DNA of 64,000 nucleotides from Acanthosepion esculentum. Taxonomy: Eukaryota; Mollusca; Cephalopoda; Sepiida; Sepiidae. The DNA is taken from the NCBI GenBank assembly GCA_964036315.1, contig OZ038496.1, positions 12,516,535-12,580,534 of the forward strand, written 5' to 3'. The notes beneath the pieces are model-generated. The model was not told the origin of the DNA. It did no database searches and saw nothing but the letters and a program-made list of their open reading frames with translations. The position numbers and the translations under genes are program-made. This document shows, in pieces, positions 40,908 through 51,404 of this stretch; the first letter of the stretch is position 1, and every line of letters begins with the position of its first letter.

Positions 40908-41438
40908 TTACTTTAACAAAAGCAGTTTTTGTTGCAACTCGTCAGAAATAGAAATGGATACTTCAAGTTTTCCTTCTCTTTCGTGCTTCTCTTTAGACAC
41001 GTGCCGGATTTTATAGTTGTTATCGCCGTCAACTAAAATAACTTGTTCCATTGCTAACTGCAAACTTAGAAAAATATTGTTAAGCTTCGACTTCTGAAGT
41101 TTATTGAAGCTTTCTTCCACTGCTTCAATGAGCTGGTCAACATTATTTGGAGCTTGCTGGTGCTGAATTGATTGAATTGCATTAAAATAACCCAGATCAA
41201 GGACATTGAGATCAGGACTATTTGGAGGCTGGCAAACTAATTCAATTTGCAAAGCCAGACGTTCTGCAGCTACGTTTAATTCATCTGCAACCTGTTTTAT
41301 TACACCACGCTTCAGGACACGATCTGTGGATCTTTCCAGCAGTGCTTGCAACACAGCACTACGTTCATTATTTGTCAATTCGTGCTTCTTGCAAATTCGT
41401 TTAGCATTTCTGCCAATTGGCTTCTCTTCTCCCATCAT
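40908..41438 (-). CDS. Internally deleted mariner-like (plant-type) transposase, 176-codon frame
   Basis: The N-terminal part KRICKKHELTNNERSAVLQA, LLERSTDRVLKRGVIKQVAD looks like the DNA-binding region of plant-type mariner-like transposases. At about residue 80 it jumps to QPPNSPDLNVLDLGYFNAIQ, the end of their catalytic domain with the third acidic residue (SPDLNVLDLG). This is followed by a C terminus with NNVDQLIEAVEESF and KLNNIFLSLQLAMEQVILVD. The first two catalytic aspartates are missing. The frame is open from ATG to stop across the junction, unlike other DNA-transposon copies here. It could be a decayed deletion derivative, or a retained DNA-binding protein; I cannot tell. Confidence 0.6.
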   Translation of the reverse strand: MMGEEKPIGRNAKRICKKHELTNNERSAVLQALLERSTDRVLKRGVIKQVADELNVAAERLALQIELVCQPPNSPDLNVLDLGYFNAIQSIQHQQAPNNVDQLIEAVEESFNKLQKSKLNNIFLSLQLAMEQVILVDGDNNYKIRHVSKEKHEREGKLEVSISISDELQQKLLLLK

Positions 41439-41613
41439 AATCTCTTGCCAGCGGGTGGTCTGAAAAAAGATTTTTTAATGTGGTGAAAAAGTGATATAAT
41501 TTGCGCTTCAAATTATTCTACCTGAATAATCTAATATAAATACTTGAGAAACATCAATGCTAACCTGTTAATGCAAACGGCAAACAATTCGACTAAGAAT
41601 TAATATATTCCAC

Positions 41614-41964
41614 ATGAGATTTCCGGCTATGGAACAACTATTTCGGAACAGAGGGAGTATTAATAATGAAACAGGAATTTATAAAATAAATTGTCAAAAC
41701 TGTTCCTCCCAAAATATTGGAGAAACAAGTAGAAATTTTAAAATACGCATTTATGAGCACAAAAGAGACCTCACAAAAAACAACTTAGCTAATGCACTAG
41801 TCATACACAGAAATAAATTCAACCACAATTTTGATTTTAAAAATGCTACACTCATAAAAAAGAAAATAACTCACTCAGAAGGAAAATCCTCGAGAGTGCC
41901 GCCATTGAATATTATCCAAATATTAATCTACGCCCAGACCTTTTCCCTATTTCACATTTCTTAA
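41614..41964 (+). pseudogene. Penelope-like element, GIY-YIG endonuclease
   Basis: TGIYKINCQNCSSQNIGETS, RNFKIRIYEHKRDLTKNNL, VIHRNKFNHNFDFKNATL. GIYKI...NIGET-RNFKxRIxEHKRD matches the endonuclease domain of Penelope-like elements, which follows their RT. The tyrosine of the YIG motif is N here (QNIGE), probably inactivating. The end is frameshifted (after SEGKSSR). The RT is missing upstream. Confidence 0.75.
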
Positions 41965-42270
41965 CGGAATTACTACACTCCCAAACAAACGTACACAATA
42001 ATATCGTGAAATCAAATAAAAATGGTTGAATCCATCAACACAGCAATAAAAACAATATCTCCACACGTGACAGTAATTGACGTAAATTCAGTTAACAGTA
42101 TGAAAATAGCGTTCTCTAAATTCTTCCAGTTGCTAAGGACATTTTGTTTTGTTATTATTAGTTACTTTGTTTAATAAATTCATTTCGTTTTTTGCCTTGA
42201 AAAAGTCCACATTGAACGAAACGCGTTGGCTAATATTACAGTTTTCCTATTGTCTTTTACATTTATAAAT
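41965..42270 (+). mobile_element. Penelope-like 3' UTR with hammerhead-like remnant
   Basis: CCTTGAAAAAGTCC, ACATTGAAC and GAAACGCGTTGGC (about 42198-42230) follow the pattern box, stem II, GAAACG, triplet. The box is degraded (TTGAAAA). Hammerhead motifs are established in Penelope-like elements. Confidence 0.45.
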
Positions 42271-42589
42271 ATTGTCTTTTTCTACAGGTTAACTCTGAGT
42301 AATTTCTCAAACCAATTATTGGACGAAAGTTTAATATAAACATAGTATTTAGTTTTGTTCAATTTATTCGAGTGTTATATGTTTTCTGTACGTCATCGCC
42401 CTGCTTGAACGAACCCAACACGAAGGTAACTGCGATGATTCGATCTTGGCTGCCTTATGATCAAACCTTAAATCCCAACGTGGGATGAGGTTAGCTCGGG
42501 ATTGAAGCGACCAGCCCCGGTGTTGGAAGTCTTGGACGACCGGTGTGGGTGTTGCACGATTACAGATAGGTTTTGATGTTAAAATGTTT

Positions 42590-42800
42590 TCGATGACATG
42601 AATATCCATTTCAATCGAGAAACTCTTAACTGTGAAAGTATTTTGGAGCGATCGAAAAAGATAATAATCGATTAATTTAAGGTCAAGTGAATATGGCGAC
42701 TGGGGTAGAATAGAACAATTGAGTTCCAATCATTTTCAATCTATTACATTTTTCGTTGAATATTTTTGCATGAAACCCATTTTTCATCACCTGTTATAGA
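42590..42800 (-). pseudogene. mariner transposase C-terminal fragment
   Basis: ELNCSILPQSPYSLDLKLID followed by YYLFRSLQNTFTVKSF. This corresponds to the LPHPPYSPDLAPSDYxLFRSLQ block. The catalytic D region is altered (KLIDYY). Downstream text is not mariner-like. Confidence 0.65.
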
Positions 42801-43260
42801 AACAGTTCCATGAAACAGTTTTAAGGCATTTATTTTAAATGATAGCGTTTAGTAATGTTAAAGTTATCGCCAACATTTTTCGAAGTTTACAAACTATGTT
42901 TTATTCAATTTCGTAAACGAATCGATGAAATTTGAATAAGCAGATTTGTTTGGAAAAATATTTTGACGAAAACCCTAGTTTGCGGGTTAATAATTTCTTT
43001 AAGTTAATTTAATTTTATAGGACTTCATGATAAAGAATATTTTTTAAGAAAATTTCTTTTTTTTATGTAGCAGAACAGATGTAATTCAGTGACATCGACA
43101 CTGGAAACCCCCTCGCAACGAATTCTGATTTAGCACGCAAATAATTCTGATTTAGCACGCAACGACGTGAATTACGATGAACGCACAAAAGTCCTTCTCC
43201 CGACTCAACAAGAACTCGCCTTTTTATACGTTCTTGGTGAGCTAGAGAATAAAGCTATTT
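42801..43260. other. No recognisable gene; small tandem duplication
   Basis: TTCTGATTTAGCACGCAA is repeated at about 43125 and 43148. Confidence 0.5.
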
Positions 43261-43261
43261 T

Positions 43262-43480
43262 GTAGAAGACTGAATTAACGATCTGTCTATATTTCTGAGA
43301 TGATATATTATGTACAATATTTATATTATTCGGACTATTGTCCTCATCTTTGTCGCCATATTTATTACAACGGTTCGGCCGTTGTACGCTCCGACCTTCT
43401 TCACGTGGTTGGAATGTCGACCTGAACCCTCTATTTCGCTCACTGGGGCAGACTGTTCTAGTTCCACGTGCCATGTCTAA
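43262..43480 (-). mobile_element. SINE-C, 3' part and body
   Basis: TCTGTCTATATTTCTGAGAT tail, CCATATTTATTACAACGGTT, TTGTACGCTCCGACCTTCTT and GTTCTAGTTCCACGTGCCAT are in the same order as 62763-62930. The tRNA head is missing. Confidence 0.75.
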
Positions 43481-43504
43481 ATTCGTAAACTTAAGGGATC
43501 AGCA

Positions 43505-43690
43505 GATATGCTAGGCCACAAAAATCTCCTGAGCTGACCAAGCATAGAAATGAATACAATATGGGAAGCAGTAATAAGGAGTGCCAGAGAAAAGCGATAA
43601 TAACAACAAAAATTGGAATATGAACTCTGGTAAAAACATGGACTGATAACAGTAAAAATTGCAATATGAGCACTGGTAAAAAATAGTTGC
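43505..43690. repeat. Imperfect 60-bp tandem pair
   Basis: AAAAATTGGAATATGAACTCTGGTAAAAA and AAAAATTGCAATATGAGCACTGGTAAAAA type units share AACAxxAAAAATTG starts; the second copy is at about 43645. Confidence 0.55.
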
Positions 43691-43732
43691 TGAAAACATT
43701 AGCTTTATAATACCCAGAAATTCATACACACA

Positions 43733-43950
43733 TGGCACAGTGGATAAAAGCGTTAGTTAGATTCAGTGACAGAACCCAAGGAGTGTGAGTTCAATACCTG
43801 GTTAAGGCGGTGGAGAACTTGGAGAGGGGATTAACTTTGAGTTTACCTCAGTGAGTGAAATAAAGGGTTCAGTTCGACATTCCATCCACCTAAAGAATAA
43901 TAATAAATATGGCGACAAAGATGAGCGAATAATATAAATAGTAAATATAA
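43733..43950 (+). mobile_element. SINE-C, with tRNA-like head
   Basis: TGGCACAGTGGATAAAAGCG (box A region), TGTGAGTTCAATACC (box B-like), then GGTTAAGGCGGTGG and a shortened 3' part, GAAATAAAGGGTTCAG to AATATGGCGACAAAGATGAG. The hammerhead segment is deleted. Confidence 0.75.
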
Positions 43951-43999
43951 CGATATATCACACTTATTGTTAATGTTCATTGAAAGTCTAATAAGAAGT

Positions 44000-44565
44000 C
44001 CCTTTCTAATAAGAAGCCCCTTAAAAAAAACTCACAATGAACCGATAGATAAGTACATATAGGTAAAAACAAAACATCCGTTCGCTGTATGCGTAAGTCA
44101 AAAATAAAAACAGTATAGTTTATACTAAATTTAGGTTCGGTTTAAACTAAAGTCGAAAATGCCGATATACGTTCCAATTTCTCTTGAGTAAAAAATGTTG
44201 ACTAATTTCCTGTTTAGATATGAGTGCAAAAATGAAACGCAGTTCCGCTTTGCACTCGAGTAAAAAGAGAGAGACATAGGTTTGGTTTACAATTTAGTCA
44301 AAAAGTTAGACATACCGTATATTCACCCGTATCATGCGACTTTTGAATACCGAATTTTGAAGCTAATTTTAAGAAGGTCGCATCATACACGATGTATAAA
44401 ATTAGTGCATGTATTACTGGCCCTGCATACGTCATTGACAAAACTATATATCCATTTACTGTAGTCAAAAATACAGCTATATTTAAAATAAACATGATTT
44501 TGAAAAAACTAATGTTTCACTTAATTGTATCCAATAATAATGCATGTAATATTCACATATTAGTA
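44000..44565. other. No recognised gene; MITE-like inverted words
   Basis: CCGTATCATGCGACTTTTGA (44329) and GGTCGCATCATACACG (44375) are partly inverted, hinting at a short non-autonomous DNA element. Confidence 0.3.
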
Positions 44566-44567
44566 TT

Positions 44568-44740
44568 GTATGATAAAATACAAACATAGCGAATATGCAT
44601 CTTTTCCATTTACGTTTATAAGTTGTTTTTAGCTGATTCTCGTTCGGTTGTTTACGCAACGTGTATAGCTTTTCTAGCGATACTTTTAGCATTCTCTTCT
44701 ACTTTTTTTAACATATTTAACTAGAAGATGGCTTAAAGAG
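44568..44740 (+). repeat. Dispersed repeat, copy 1
   Basis: GCGAATATGCATCTTTT, TCTCGTTCGGTTGTTTACG, GATACTTTTAGCATTCTCTT and TTTAACTAGAAGATGG recur at 45328-45515. Confidence 0.65.
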
Positions 44741-45327
44741 ATAGTGGGTTAGTCTATTGTAATTTGGTCTATGAAAAAAGGAACTCGCATGACACGCGAG
44801 ATACATAATAAAATCAGTTTTTATAAGTGGGGGTCGAACGATACGCGAGATCGCGCATTATATCCTAAAAATTATCACTTTTTTTTCTCATTTTCCTCAT
44901 CACATTGCGACTCCTGTTGGAAATTTATAATAACGGATAACTTCTGGTTCATCAGCAATCTACGCTCTTCCATAAAGAAGGAAGCAACCGCAGTAAATGG
45001 TTTCGATCTGCTAAGGAACATTGCGACACGCTCGTAAGTGGTAAGTAACGATTTGTTTGCCCTTATTGAGATTGTTGTGAATATAGATTATCAAAGGGGA
45101 GATAATCCATATTCACAACAGACATATCCACATGCATGCACTTCATGTTAATTATCCAACCGAAAAAAAAAACCCTTCTCCTGTGTCCACTGCGCATACA
45201 CATATACCCATATGCACACATATACCCATATACACACATATATACACACACAAAACCGTAACCTTGGTGGCGGAGGGGGGATGGGACAAACAGGTGCTAG
45301 ATTTTAGCACATATCGTATTATTACAA
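44741..45327. other. No recognised gene
   Basis: A small inverted repeat, TTGTTGTGAATATAGATTATC with GATAATCCATATTCACAACA (45071-45120), forms a hairpin. A CACATATACCCATATGC-type repeat follows at about 45195. Confidence 0.4.
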
Positions 45328-45515
45328 AATAAGCGAATATGCATCTTTTTCAAGGTTTACTTTTATAAGATGTTAAGTTGTTTCTCGTTCGGTTGTTTAT
45401 GGCTGTACGCCTTTACGCAACGAGTATAGCGTTACTAACGATACTTTTATCATTCTCTTTTACTTTTTTAACTTATTTAACTAGAAGTTGGGATAAAAAG
45501 ATAGAAGAAAAGGAG
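45328..45515 (+). repeat. Dispersed repeat, copy 2
   Basis: Second copy of 44568-44740 with an extra GGCTGTACGCCT segment. Confidence 0.65.
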
Positions 45516-47120
45516 AAAGCGAGAGAGAATGAATTTCTTGTCAAATTGTTGAAGAAGATATAATCTTGATAGCCACTCGAGCATAAACTTGAAATCTGGA
45601 GGAAGAGCTGCTAATTAAATTAACGGATGCATAGGTTTTGAAAATGAATGATTTCTTTCCATCTTCAAACTTTCTTGTCTGAAACTCGTAATTCGTATCA
45701 TGGAAAGGCTTTTTCGCTTAACTGTCTTTTGTCATTGTGTTCCGTTTGGGCATATGAAATAGCGACAAACAAAATAAAAATAAACTTATTTAGTTTACAC
45801 GTAGATATAATAAACGAGCATTTTAACTTGTTCAAATGATATATACTTTCAAAATAGAGGTCACAGATGGCATATAAGAAAATATATTTAAGATTAATAC
45901 TGAAAATAGATTTAAGTCCAATATACGCCCGAATTAAAAATGTTAGACTTAACTTTGGTTTACACAAGAGCCAAAAAGTATACATATATTAGTATGGGGT
46001 GTACCAGCTAGCCACAATTTAAGGGCTATTTCGTGTTAGGAAGAATAATACACTTCAGCCTTCCAATAACCGGACACCGATACTAATATTGGCATTAGTG
46101 TAGCCACTGATACACTAACACCGAATGAGGATACAGAAAGACGAAATACGGGACCGTACCCAACAAGACATTTAATAATGCAAACAAATTATATACACAT
46201 ATTAAAAAGGTTTACATGTCCCAAACACAAGATTGTTCATATAGTCCAAATGACCGAGGGTGTTTAACGAGAACAGAGAAATGCCATACCAACTTTAGGG
46301 CCGTTGACTGCCCATGGATGAGTTAACAGGACTTACTTTTTTTCTCCACGCTAGGCTGGGTACCAGCAGACCCATTTCCATGTGTGTGGACTCCGGTGGT
46401 CGCAAGTAAAAAAGGGTAGAGCTTCCTAAAAACGGAACTGACGAAAGGGAATAAGGGACAGGAGAGTTCTCGTCTCTGAGAGGCTGAACTTCCGTTAGCC
46501 CGAGCCAAGGGAAACAACTGTAGTCTCCCTACACATAGTATTGCGAGAGTATACTGCTTAAGTGTTTAAATCGGGAAACACGGGTCTCCCACAGCGATAA
46601 TGGCGAACTCGGAATGTGAGTCCGGGTAATAAAAATATAATGGTAAGTGTATACATAGATAATAAAATATTGTTGCGTGTTACAAAACAATGAGCATTTA
46701 GATTTAAACTAGTGAAGCCGTTTGTGTAGAATTAAGTCTAACAATCGTGTGTGATAGACACATGTGTATATCTGCATGTGTGAGAGGGAGTTCAAAGTCA
46801 ACAGAGAATCAAGGGATGCGAACACGCATCAGAGGCAGTGTTCTTATCTTCGTGCAATTACATATGAAATCTAGAAAGAATAACGGAAAGAGAGGATGAT
46901 AGCGAATGTAACTTCCTATTTATAGGCTTAGGAGGCGTCCCCTAGCAGCGGTTGTTTTAGGAAAATAAATGGGGTAACTACAACAGATTGGTGTTAACAC
47001 TTGCGTCAAATTAGTAGACAATGTATGGTTTTAAACTAAAAATCTTTAAATATTAATAATTTTTAAAAATTACATTAACAGCTTAAAATTATTCTGTCTA
47101 CGTTTCGGGAGCAAAGATAA
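45516..47120. other. Unassigned region
   Basis: No motif-bearing frame or repeat match. Sequence at 46000-46650 is less AT-rich but unrecognised. Confidence 0.4.
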
Positions 47121-47129
47121 ATTTAGAAA

Positions 47130-47535
47130 ATATACGATTCAAGAGAAACAATCGAGAGATGTGTATTTTTTTCAAAATTATGCCTTGCTCTACTGAATGA
47201 TCTCTTGGGGATGAATGATAATTTATATAGGCTAAATGACGCCAAAATTAAAATAACATTGTGATAACATTTTAATAGATATACAGGGTGCGATGAATAA
47301 ATTGTCATCAAAATGACGCCAAAATGAAAATAATACGGACATCTAATTTTAATAGATACATTTGCCAAAATTACACAAAAATATCTTGAAATAAAGAGGG
47401 AAAATACTAAAGAGAAGATATACTCAATAAAATCGCCATTGGTTTCAACCACGGTCTCCATATGACTTCGGAATCTCCTGCATCTCTTCTGGACGGTCAC
47501 CTTGTTTAAGATAGTGAATGCTACCATGATCCTTG
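47130..47535 (-). pseudogene. IS630/Tc1/mariner-like transposase C terminus and terminal repeat
   Basis: Minus-strand TILNKVTVQKRCRRFRSHME, TVVETNGDFIEYIF resembles a transposase C terminus (CRxRVExVVxxNGxxIE). Downstream is an apparent element end, ACAGGGTGCGATGAATAAAT, with AATTGTCATCAAAATGACGC repeated twice. Related end text recurs at 49130-49190. Confidence 0.5.
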
Positions 47536-47544
47536 CCTTCAGTG

Positions 47545-47875
47545 TTGTTCATGATGACGGTAGTCTTTGAGTATAGAATCCAGAGGTTGGCAGTGAATAT
47601 TTCGAAGACAGTAGGGAAGCGTAGTTCAGGTTAGCAGTGGATATTGGTAGCAGAGCGTAGTTATTCCTTCTGTTCTGGTCATCTTTGGTTCTGACAGGTT
47701 GGCATTGGACATTCGGAGAGAGTAACCAAATGGCCGCCTTTATACAAGACGGATTGAATATTTCGCGTCTCCTGATTGGCTAACCTTCTTTTGGGGAACT
47801 ATAAAGTGAGTCCAGTCATTTGGGTTTGCTCACTAGTATATAATGTACTCAAAATAACTTAACATTCAGTTCATC
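47545..47875 (+). repeat. Dispersed repeat F, LTR-like (TATA motif)
   Basis: TATAGAATCCAGAGG, GGCAGTGAATATTTCGAAG, TGGCCGCCTTTA, TCTCCTGATTGGCTAACC, GAACTATAAAGTGAGTC and GCTCACTAGTATA recur at 52585-52890. A TATAAA box near the end suggests a solo LTR, but TG/CA ends are not certain. Confidence 0.5.
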
Positions 47876-47892
47876 GTTGGTGTTACGAGTTT

Positions 47893-47897
47893 TGTTG

Positions 47898-47957
<60 letters not shown>
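47893..47957. repeat. (CT)n microsatellite
   Basis: About 30 CT units. Confidence 0.95.
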
Positions 47958-47960
<3 letters not shown>

Positions 47961-48260
47961 CCTCAACTCTGCTCTTCATATATATATATATATATTTATT
48001 AGTAGAAGTCTTATAAGTATAAGACGCTATACTCGATCGGAAAACCTTCGGTGTCATGATTTGCAAATAATCCAACCAATACCAATACCAAAGGGAAAAG
48101 AAAAGGTATAAAAAAAGAAAGAACCAAGAACATGTACGTTAGCCGAAAATAATCGTCCAGCATGCAAGTCCAAGGCCCAAAGAAAAAAAAACCGATACGA
48201 GTACGCAAAATAACGACGATCCGCTTAGGTGAAACCTTTGTAGGTTTCTCTGGCTCTCTA

Positions 48261-48261
<1 letters not shown>

Positions 48262-48318
<57 letters not shown>
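48262..48318. repeat. (TA)n microsatellite
   Basis: Adjoins the left tail of the HHR-E palindrome. Confidence 0.9.
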
Positions 48319-48319
<1 letters not shown>

Positions 48320-48423
48320 GAAGAAATACAGTCTTAAGACGTGCTATATTTATGGGATAAAGTGCCCAATATCAGATATAGAGTGTGTGTAAATATAAAA
48401 GTGAACATAGAAGTCAACACTTA

Positions 48424-48466
48424 GAGGCGACAGTCTGTTTCATGCTAGACACAATCGTCAGGCCTG
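48424..48466 (-). ncRNA. Candidate hammerhead ribozyme, minus arm of the palindrome
   Basis: Mirror of the plus-arm motif: CTGACGA at 48461-48455, GAAA at 48441-48438, GTC at 48431-48429. Four stem I pairs use CAGGC (48466-48462) against GCCT (48428-48425). Confidence 0.5.
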
Positions 48467-48501
48467 ACGATTGCGTCTAGCATGAAACAGACTGTTGCCT
48501 G
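48459..48501 (+). ncRNA. Candidate hammerhead ribozyme, plus arm of the palindrome
   Basis: CTGACGA 48464-48470; short stem II (TTGC/GCAT region); GAAA 48484-48487; ACA/TGT stem III (48487-48489 with 48493-48495); H17 is T48496 (GTT triplet). Stem I CAGGC (48459-48463) pairs perfectly with GCCTG (48497-48501). All core invariants are present. The stem II closing pair is U.U, which may weaken folding. Confidence 0.5.
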
Positions 48502-48533
48502 TAAGTGTTGACTTCTATGTTCACTTTTATATT

Positions 48534-48540
<7 letters not shown>

Positions 48541-48596
<56 letters not shown>

Positions 48597-48631
48597 ATTA
48601 ATATATATATATATATTTATATATATTATTA
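48541..48631. repeat. (TA)n/(TG)n microsatellite
   Basis: TA run, TG run, TA run. Confidence 0.85.
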
Positions 48632-48802
48632 AGAAAAAGACAACTTTAAGAGTACATGATTATAATTTATTTCCTTAGGACCGAGATTTACATCCTATTT
48701 TCCATATATCTATGGAAATAGTCGATCTGATAAGATAGGATGGAAATCTCGGTCATAAGGAAATAAATTATAATCATGTACCGTTAAATTTGTCTTTTTT
48801 TT
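48632..48802. repeat. Second palindrome, about 70-bp arms
   Basis: AAAAAGACAACTTTAAGAGT, GATTATAATTTATTTCCTTA and CCGAGATTTACATCCTAT on the left recur as complement on the right (ATAGGATGGAAATCTCGG, AAGGAAATAAATTATAATCA). A 33-bp spacer holds CATATATCTATGGAAATAG. Confidence 0.85.
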
Positions 48803-48849
48803 AATAATAATTAATGTTTAGTCTTTTTTTACATTGAGCTCTCTGGATC

Positions 48850-48931
<82 letters not shown>

Positions 48932-48935
48932 TGAA
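48850..48935. repeat. (TA)n(TG)n microsatellite
   Basis: Flanked by ATTCATACAAAAAACAG and a near repeat ATGATTCATGTC at 48966. Confidence 0.9.
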
Positions 48936-49005
48936 TCATTCATACAAAAAACAGATATTGTATTAATGATTCATGTCATGTAAATTGAACTGCACCACAT
49001 ACTTG

Positions 49006-49195
<190 letters not shown>

Positions 49196-49985
49196 CCCTC
49201 CCTCATTTGCACCTTACACATAATAATCGAAGGTGCTTGAAGTCTGGGGAGTTAGGTGACCTGATGTAAGCCTCAGTGAATCAATCTGCTAGAGATCTTG
49301 TAAAAAAAAGAATTAAAACATCATTTTCGAAAATGTCTTGTGACACCGGGCAGCGTTTTATACGTGAGATAATCATCAAGTGATTTTATTTTACTGCAGC
49401 AATTTCGTAGCTTTTTTCGTTTCCTTTTTTGTACGTCATCGCATTTTTAGTTTGTGCGTAGCTGGCGTAATTTAATTCTCATTGCTTTTTTTTTTTTAAG
49501 TAAAAAAAATATGTCTCCCAAATTTATTTGAATAAATACATGTTTTGGTTGACTGTCGCTTAGAAATGTCACCAGCTTAAATCCTTACCTGCAAATGTGG
49601 AGATCAAAACTTGTTTGGCTCAGGTGAACACTGAAGCACGTTTCTATTGAAAGTCAAGTCACGTTGCGTCTGCGTGTGTCCGCGGCTCTAACGTGACAGA
49701 AGAGGCTTTCGTATTTGTCATTGAGTTCCTCCCATTTGGTTCAGTTCAGGTGTTTATTGTTGGACGGTTTTGTGTTGAGTAAAACGATTGGAATTGGGGG
49801 AAGAATAAAACTAGCTTGACTGCATTAGCATCATTTTAAAGAATCGATTTAGGAAAAGAAAAACGAAAAACGAATGTTTGCAGAAAGGAAATTTTTGCTA
49901 TTGAATCACGACTCTCATTATCATTATACGCAGATTAATTCATTCCCATCTCAATATTCTGACGCAAACAGATGAATTAATGTTA
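49196..49985. other. Unassigned region
   Basis: Moderate GC at 49570-49790 but no frame with motif and no repeat match. Confidence 0.4.
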
Positions 49986-49993
49986 AGGCTAGT

Positions 49994-50052
<59 letters not shown>

Positions 50053-50149
50053 CTGAATAGACTGGGGTCGGGAGATAATGTACAGACTAAAATATTGAGA
50101 TATCTGGATAATGAACAGTTCAAATATATAGATAGATCGATAGACAAGC

Positions 50150-50209
<60 letters not shown>

Positions 50210-50275
50210 CTGAATAAAATGAGAGGGAGATAATGTATAGATTAAAATATTGAGATAGCTGAATAATGAAGAGAT

Positions 50276-50276
<1 letters not shown>
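49994..50276. repeat. (GATA)n with 155-bp higher-order pair
   Basis: Two blocks: GATA run, GATCTGAATAxAxTG, GGGAGATAATGTA, AAAATATTGAGATA. Same style as 33382-34015. Confidence 0.9.

Positions 50277-50348
<72 letters not shown>
50277..50348. repeat. (TA)n microsatellite
   Basis: Pure alternation. Confidence 0.95.
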
Positions 50349-50351
<3 letters not shown>

Positions 50352-50589
50352 GATGGTAAGTGCGACACTGAGATCCGTAGACGTATTGGGATGGCCAAGG
50401 ACGTATTCCAAAAATCTGGGCAGAGTATTACGAAACGGGAGGGTTTCTTTGGTAATCAACAAAAAAGAATTGAGCTATTATTGAACTGATTTGATTTCGG
50501 CTTAGCAACCTTTTTAATGTTATTAAAAGCTGAAACATATTTTTGGATTGTCTGGCTTTTGCTTTTAGAGATAATAATGATTTTCTGAT

Positions 50590-50735
50590 ACAGTCCTACT
50601 AATTAACCCATAGCTGGGAGGAGGAGAAGAAGAAGAGCATTCATACCTTTCTTGCCCGGAATAAAACCAACCTGACTGAAATTTGAACTCGGTTCAACGA
50701 TTTTTCATCCTGAGCACTTATAATCTACACCAACC
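50590..50735 (-). mobile_element. SINE-A copy
   Basis: TAACCCATAGCTGGGAGGAG, GCATTCATACCTTTC and GAAATTTGAACTCGG follow 18440-18540. Confidence 0.65.
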
Positions 50736-51043
50736 TCCCATTCAAGCTTACAGCCACCCATCTATGTACTAAATAGGTTAACGTTGCTTAACTTCCGTGA
50801 TCGTACATGAATCAGTGTTTCATATCTTCTTAAATAGTTTTTTAAAATATCTCTCAGCATTTCAGTCACAATCTGCTTATAAATCAATATCGGAATTAGG
50901 CATCTCTCCACCATAGAATGTCGTTTCTCCTTCGGTAATTAATAATTAACAAACAAAAATGTAATTAGTTTTTTGGTTTTATCGATGGCGAAAATAAAAA
51001 AAAATCTATACAAAATCAATCACAATTTATAGTTTAATAAATA
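50736..51043. other. No recognisable feature
   Basis: AT-rich spacer. Confidence 0.4.
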
Positions 51044-51079
51044 TTGATTATCGATTGGTTGCTTTATTCAGTCTATAAA

Positions 51080-51364
51080 ATGGTTGCCTCCCTGTCCGGC
51101 TCTAGTAAGTACCTGACATCCCTGGCTATCTTCTACATTTCCAAGGGCCAGTTTAAAGCCAAAAAGGGAGTTCTGTTGGCTTATATGGGCAAGTGTTACT
51201 CGGTCTTCTCAGCTTCGATAGAGTCCAAAAGTGTCTACGCGGCCTTGTGGGCGATGAATTACGTTCCACTCTATAATCCCTACCCTGCAGACGAAACGTT
51301 CCAATTCTCTCTCCACTCTATCGCTATTTCCATGGAAAGGTTTCAGTCGATCTGTATTGCTTAG
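51080..51364 (+). CDS. Unrecognised ORF of about 95 codons (starting MVASLSGSSK)
   Basis: A less AT-rich island with an open frame: ATG follows TCTATAAA directly. It includes YLTSLAIFYISKGQFKAKKG, KCYSVFSASIESKSVYAALW and YNPYPADETFQFSLHSIAI. Composition is not low-complexity, yet I recognise no domain and see no intron signals or paralogue here. A reversed LTR starts about 40 bp downstream, so this may be part of an element. Function unknown. Confidence 0.25.
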   Translation: MVASLSGSSKYLTSLAIFYISKGQFKAKKGVLLAYMGKCYSVFSASIESKSVYAALWAMNYVPLYNPYPADETFQFSLHSIAISMERFQSICIA

Positions 51365-51404
51365 TTGCACCCCTTGTAATCTTCTCTATCGTTCTGGGTA
51401 TAAC

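Larger units (their letters stand above)
48319..48540. mobile_element. HHR-E palindrome (two head-to-head copies)
   Basis: Arms 48390-48462 and 48463-48535 are reverse complements with few mismatches, centred on AGGCCT. The left flank (48320-48390) is the tail seen at 5300-5385, so each arm is the 5' start of an HHR-E element. The pair faces outwards with (TA)n tails on both sides. Confidence 0.85.

Noticed and set aside
48720..48770. Hammerhead-like CTGATAA...GAAA...GTC in the second palindrome
   Set aside because: G8 is replaced, stem II does not form and stem I has only two pairs.
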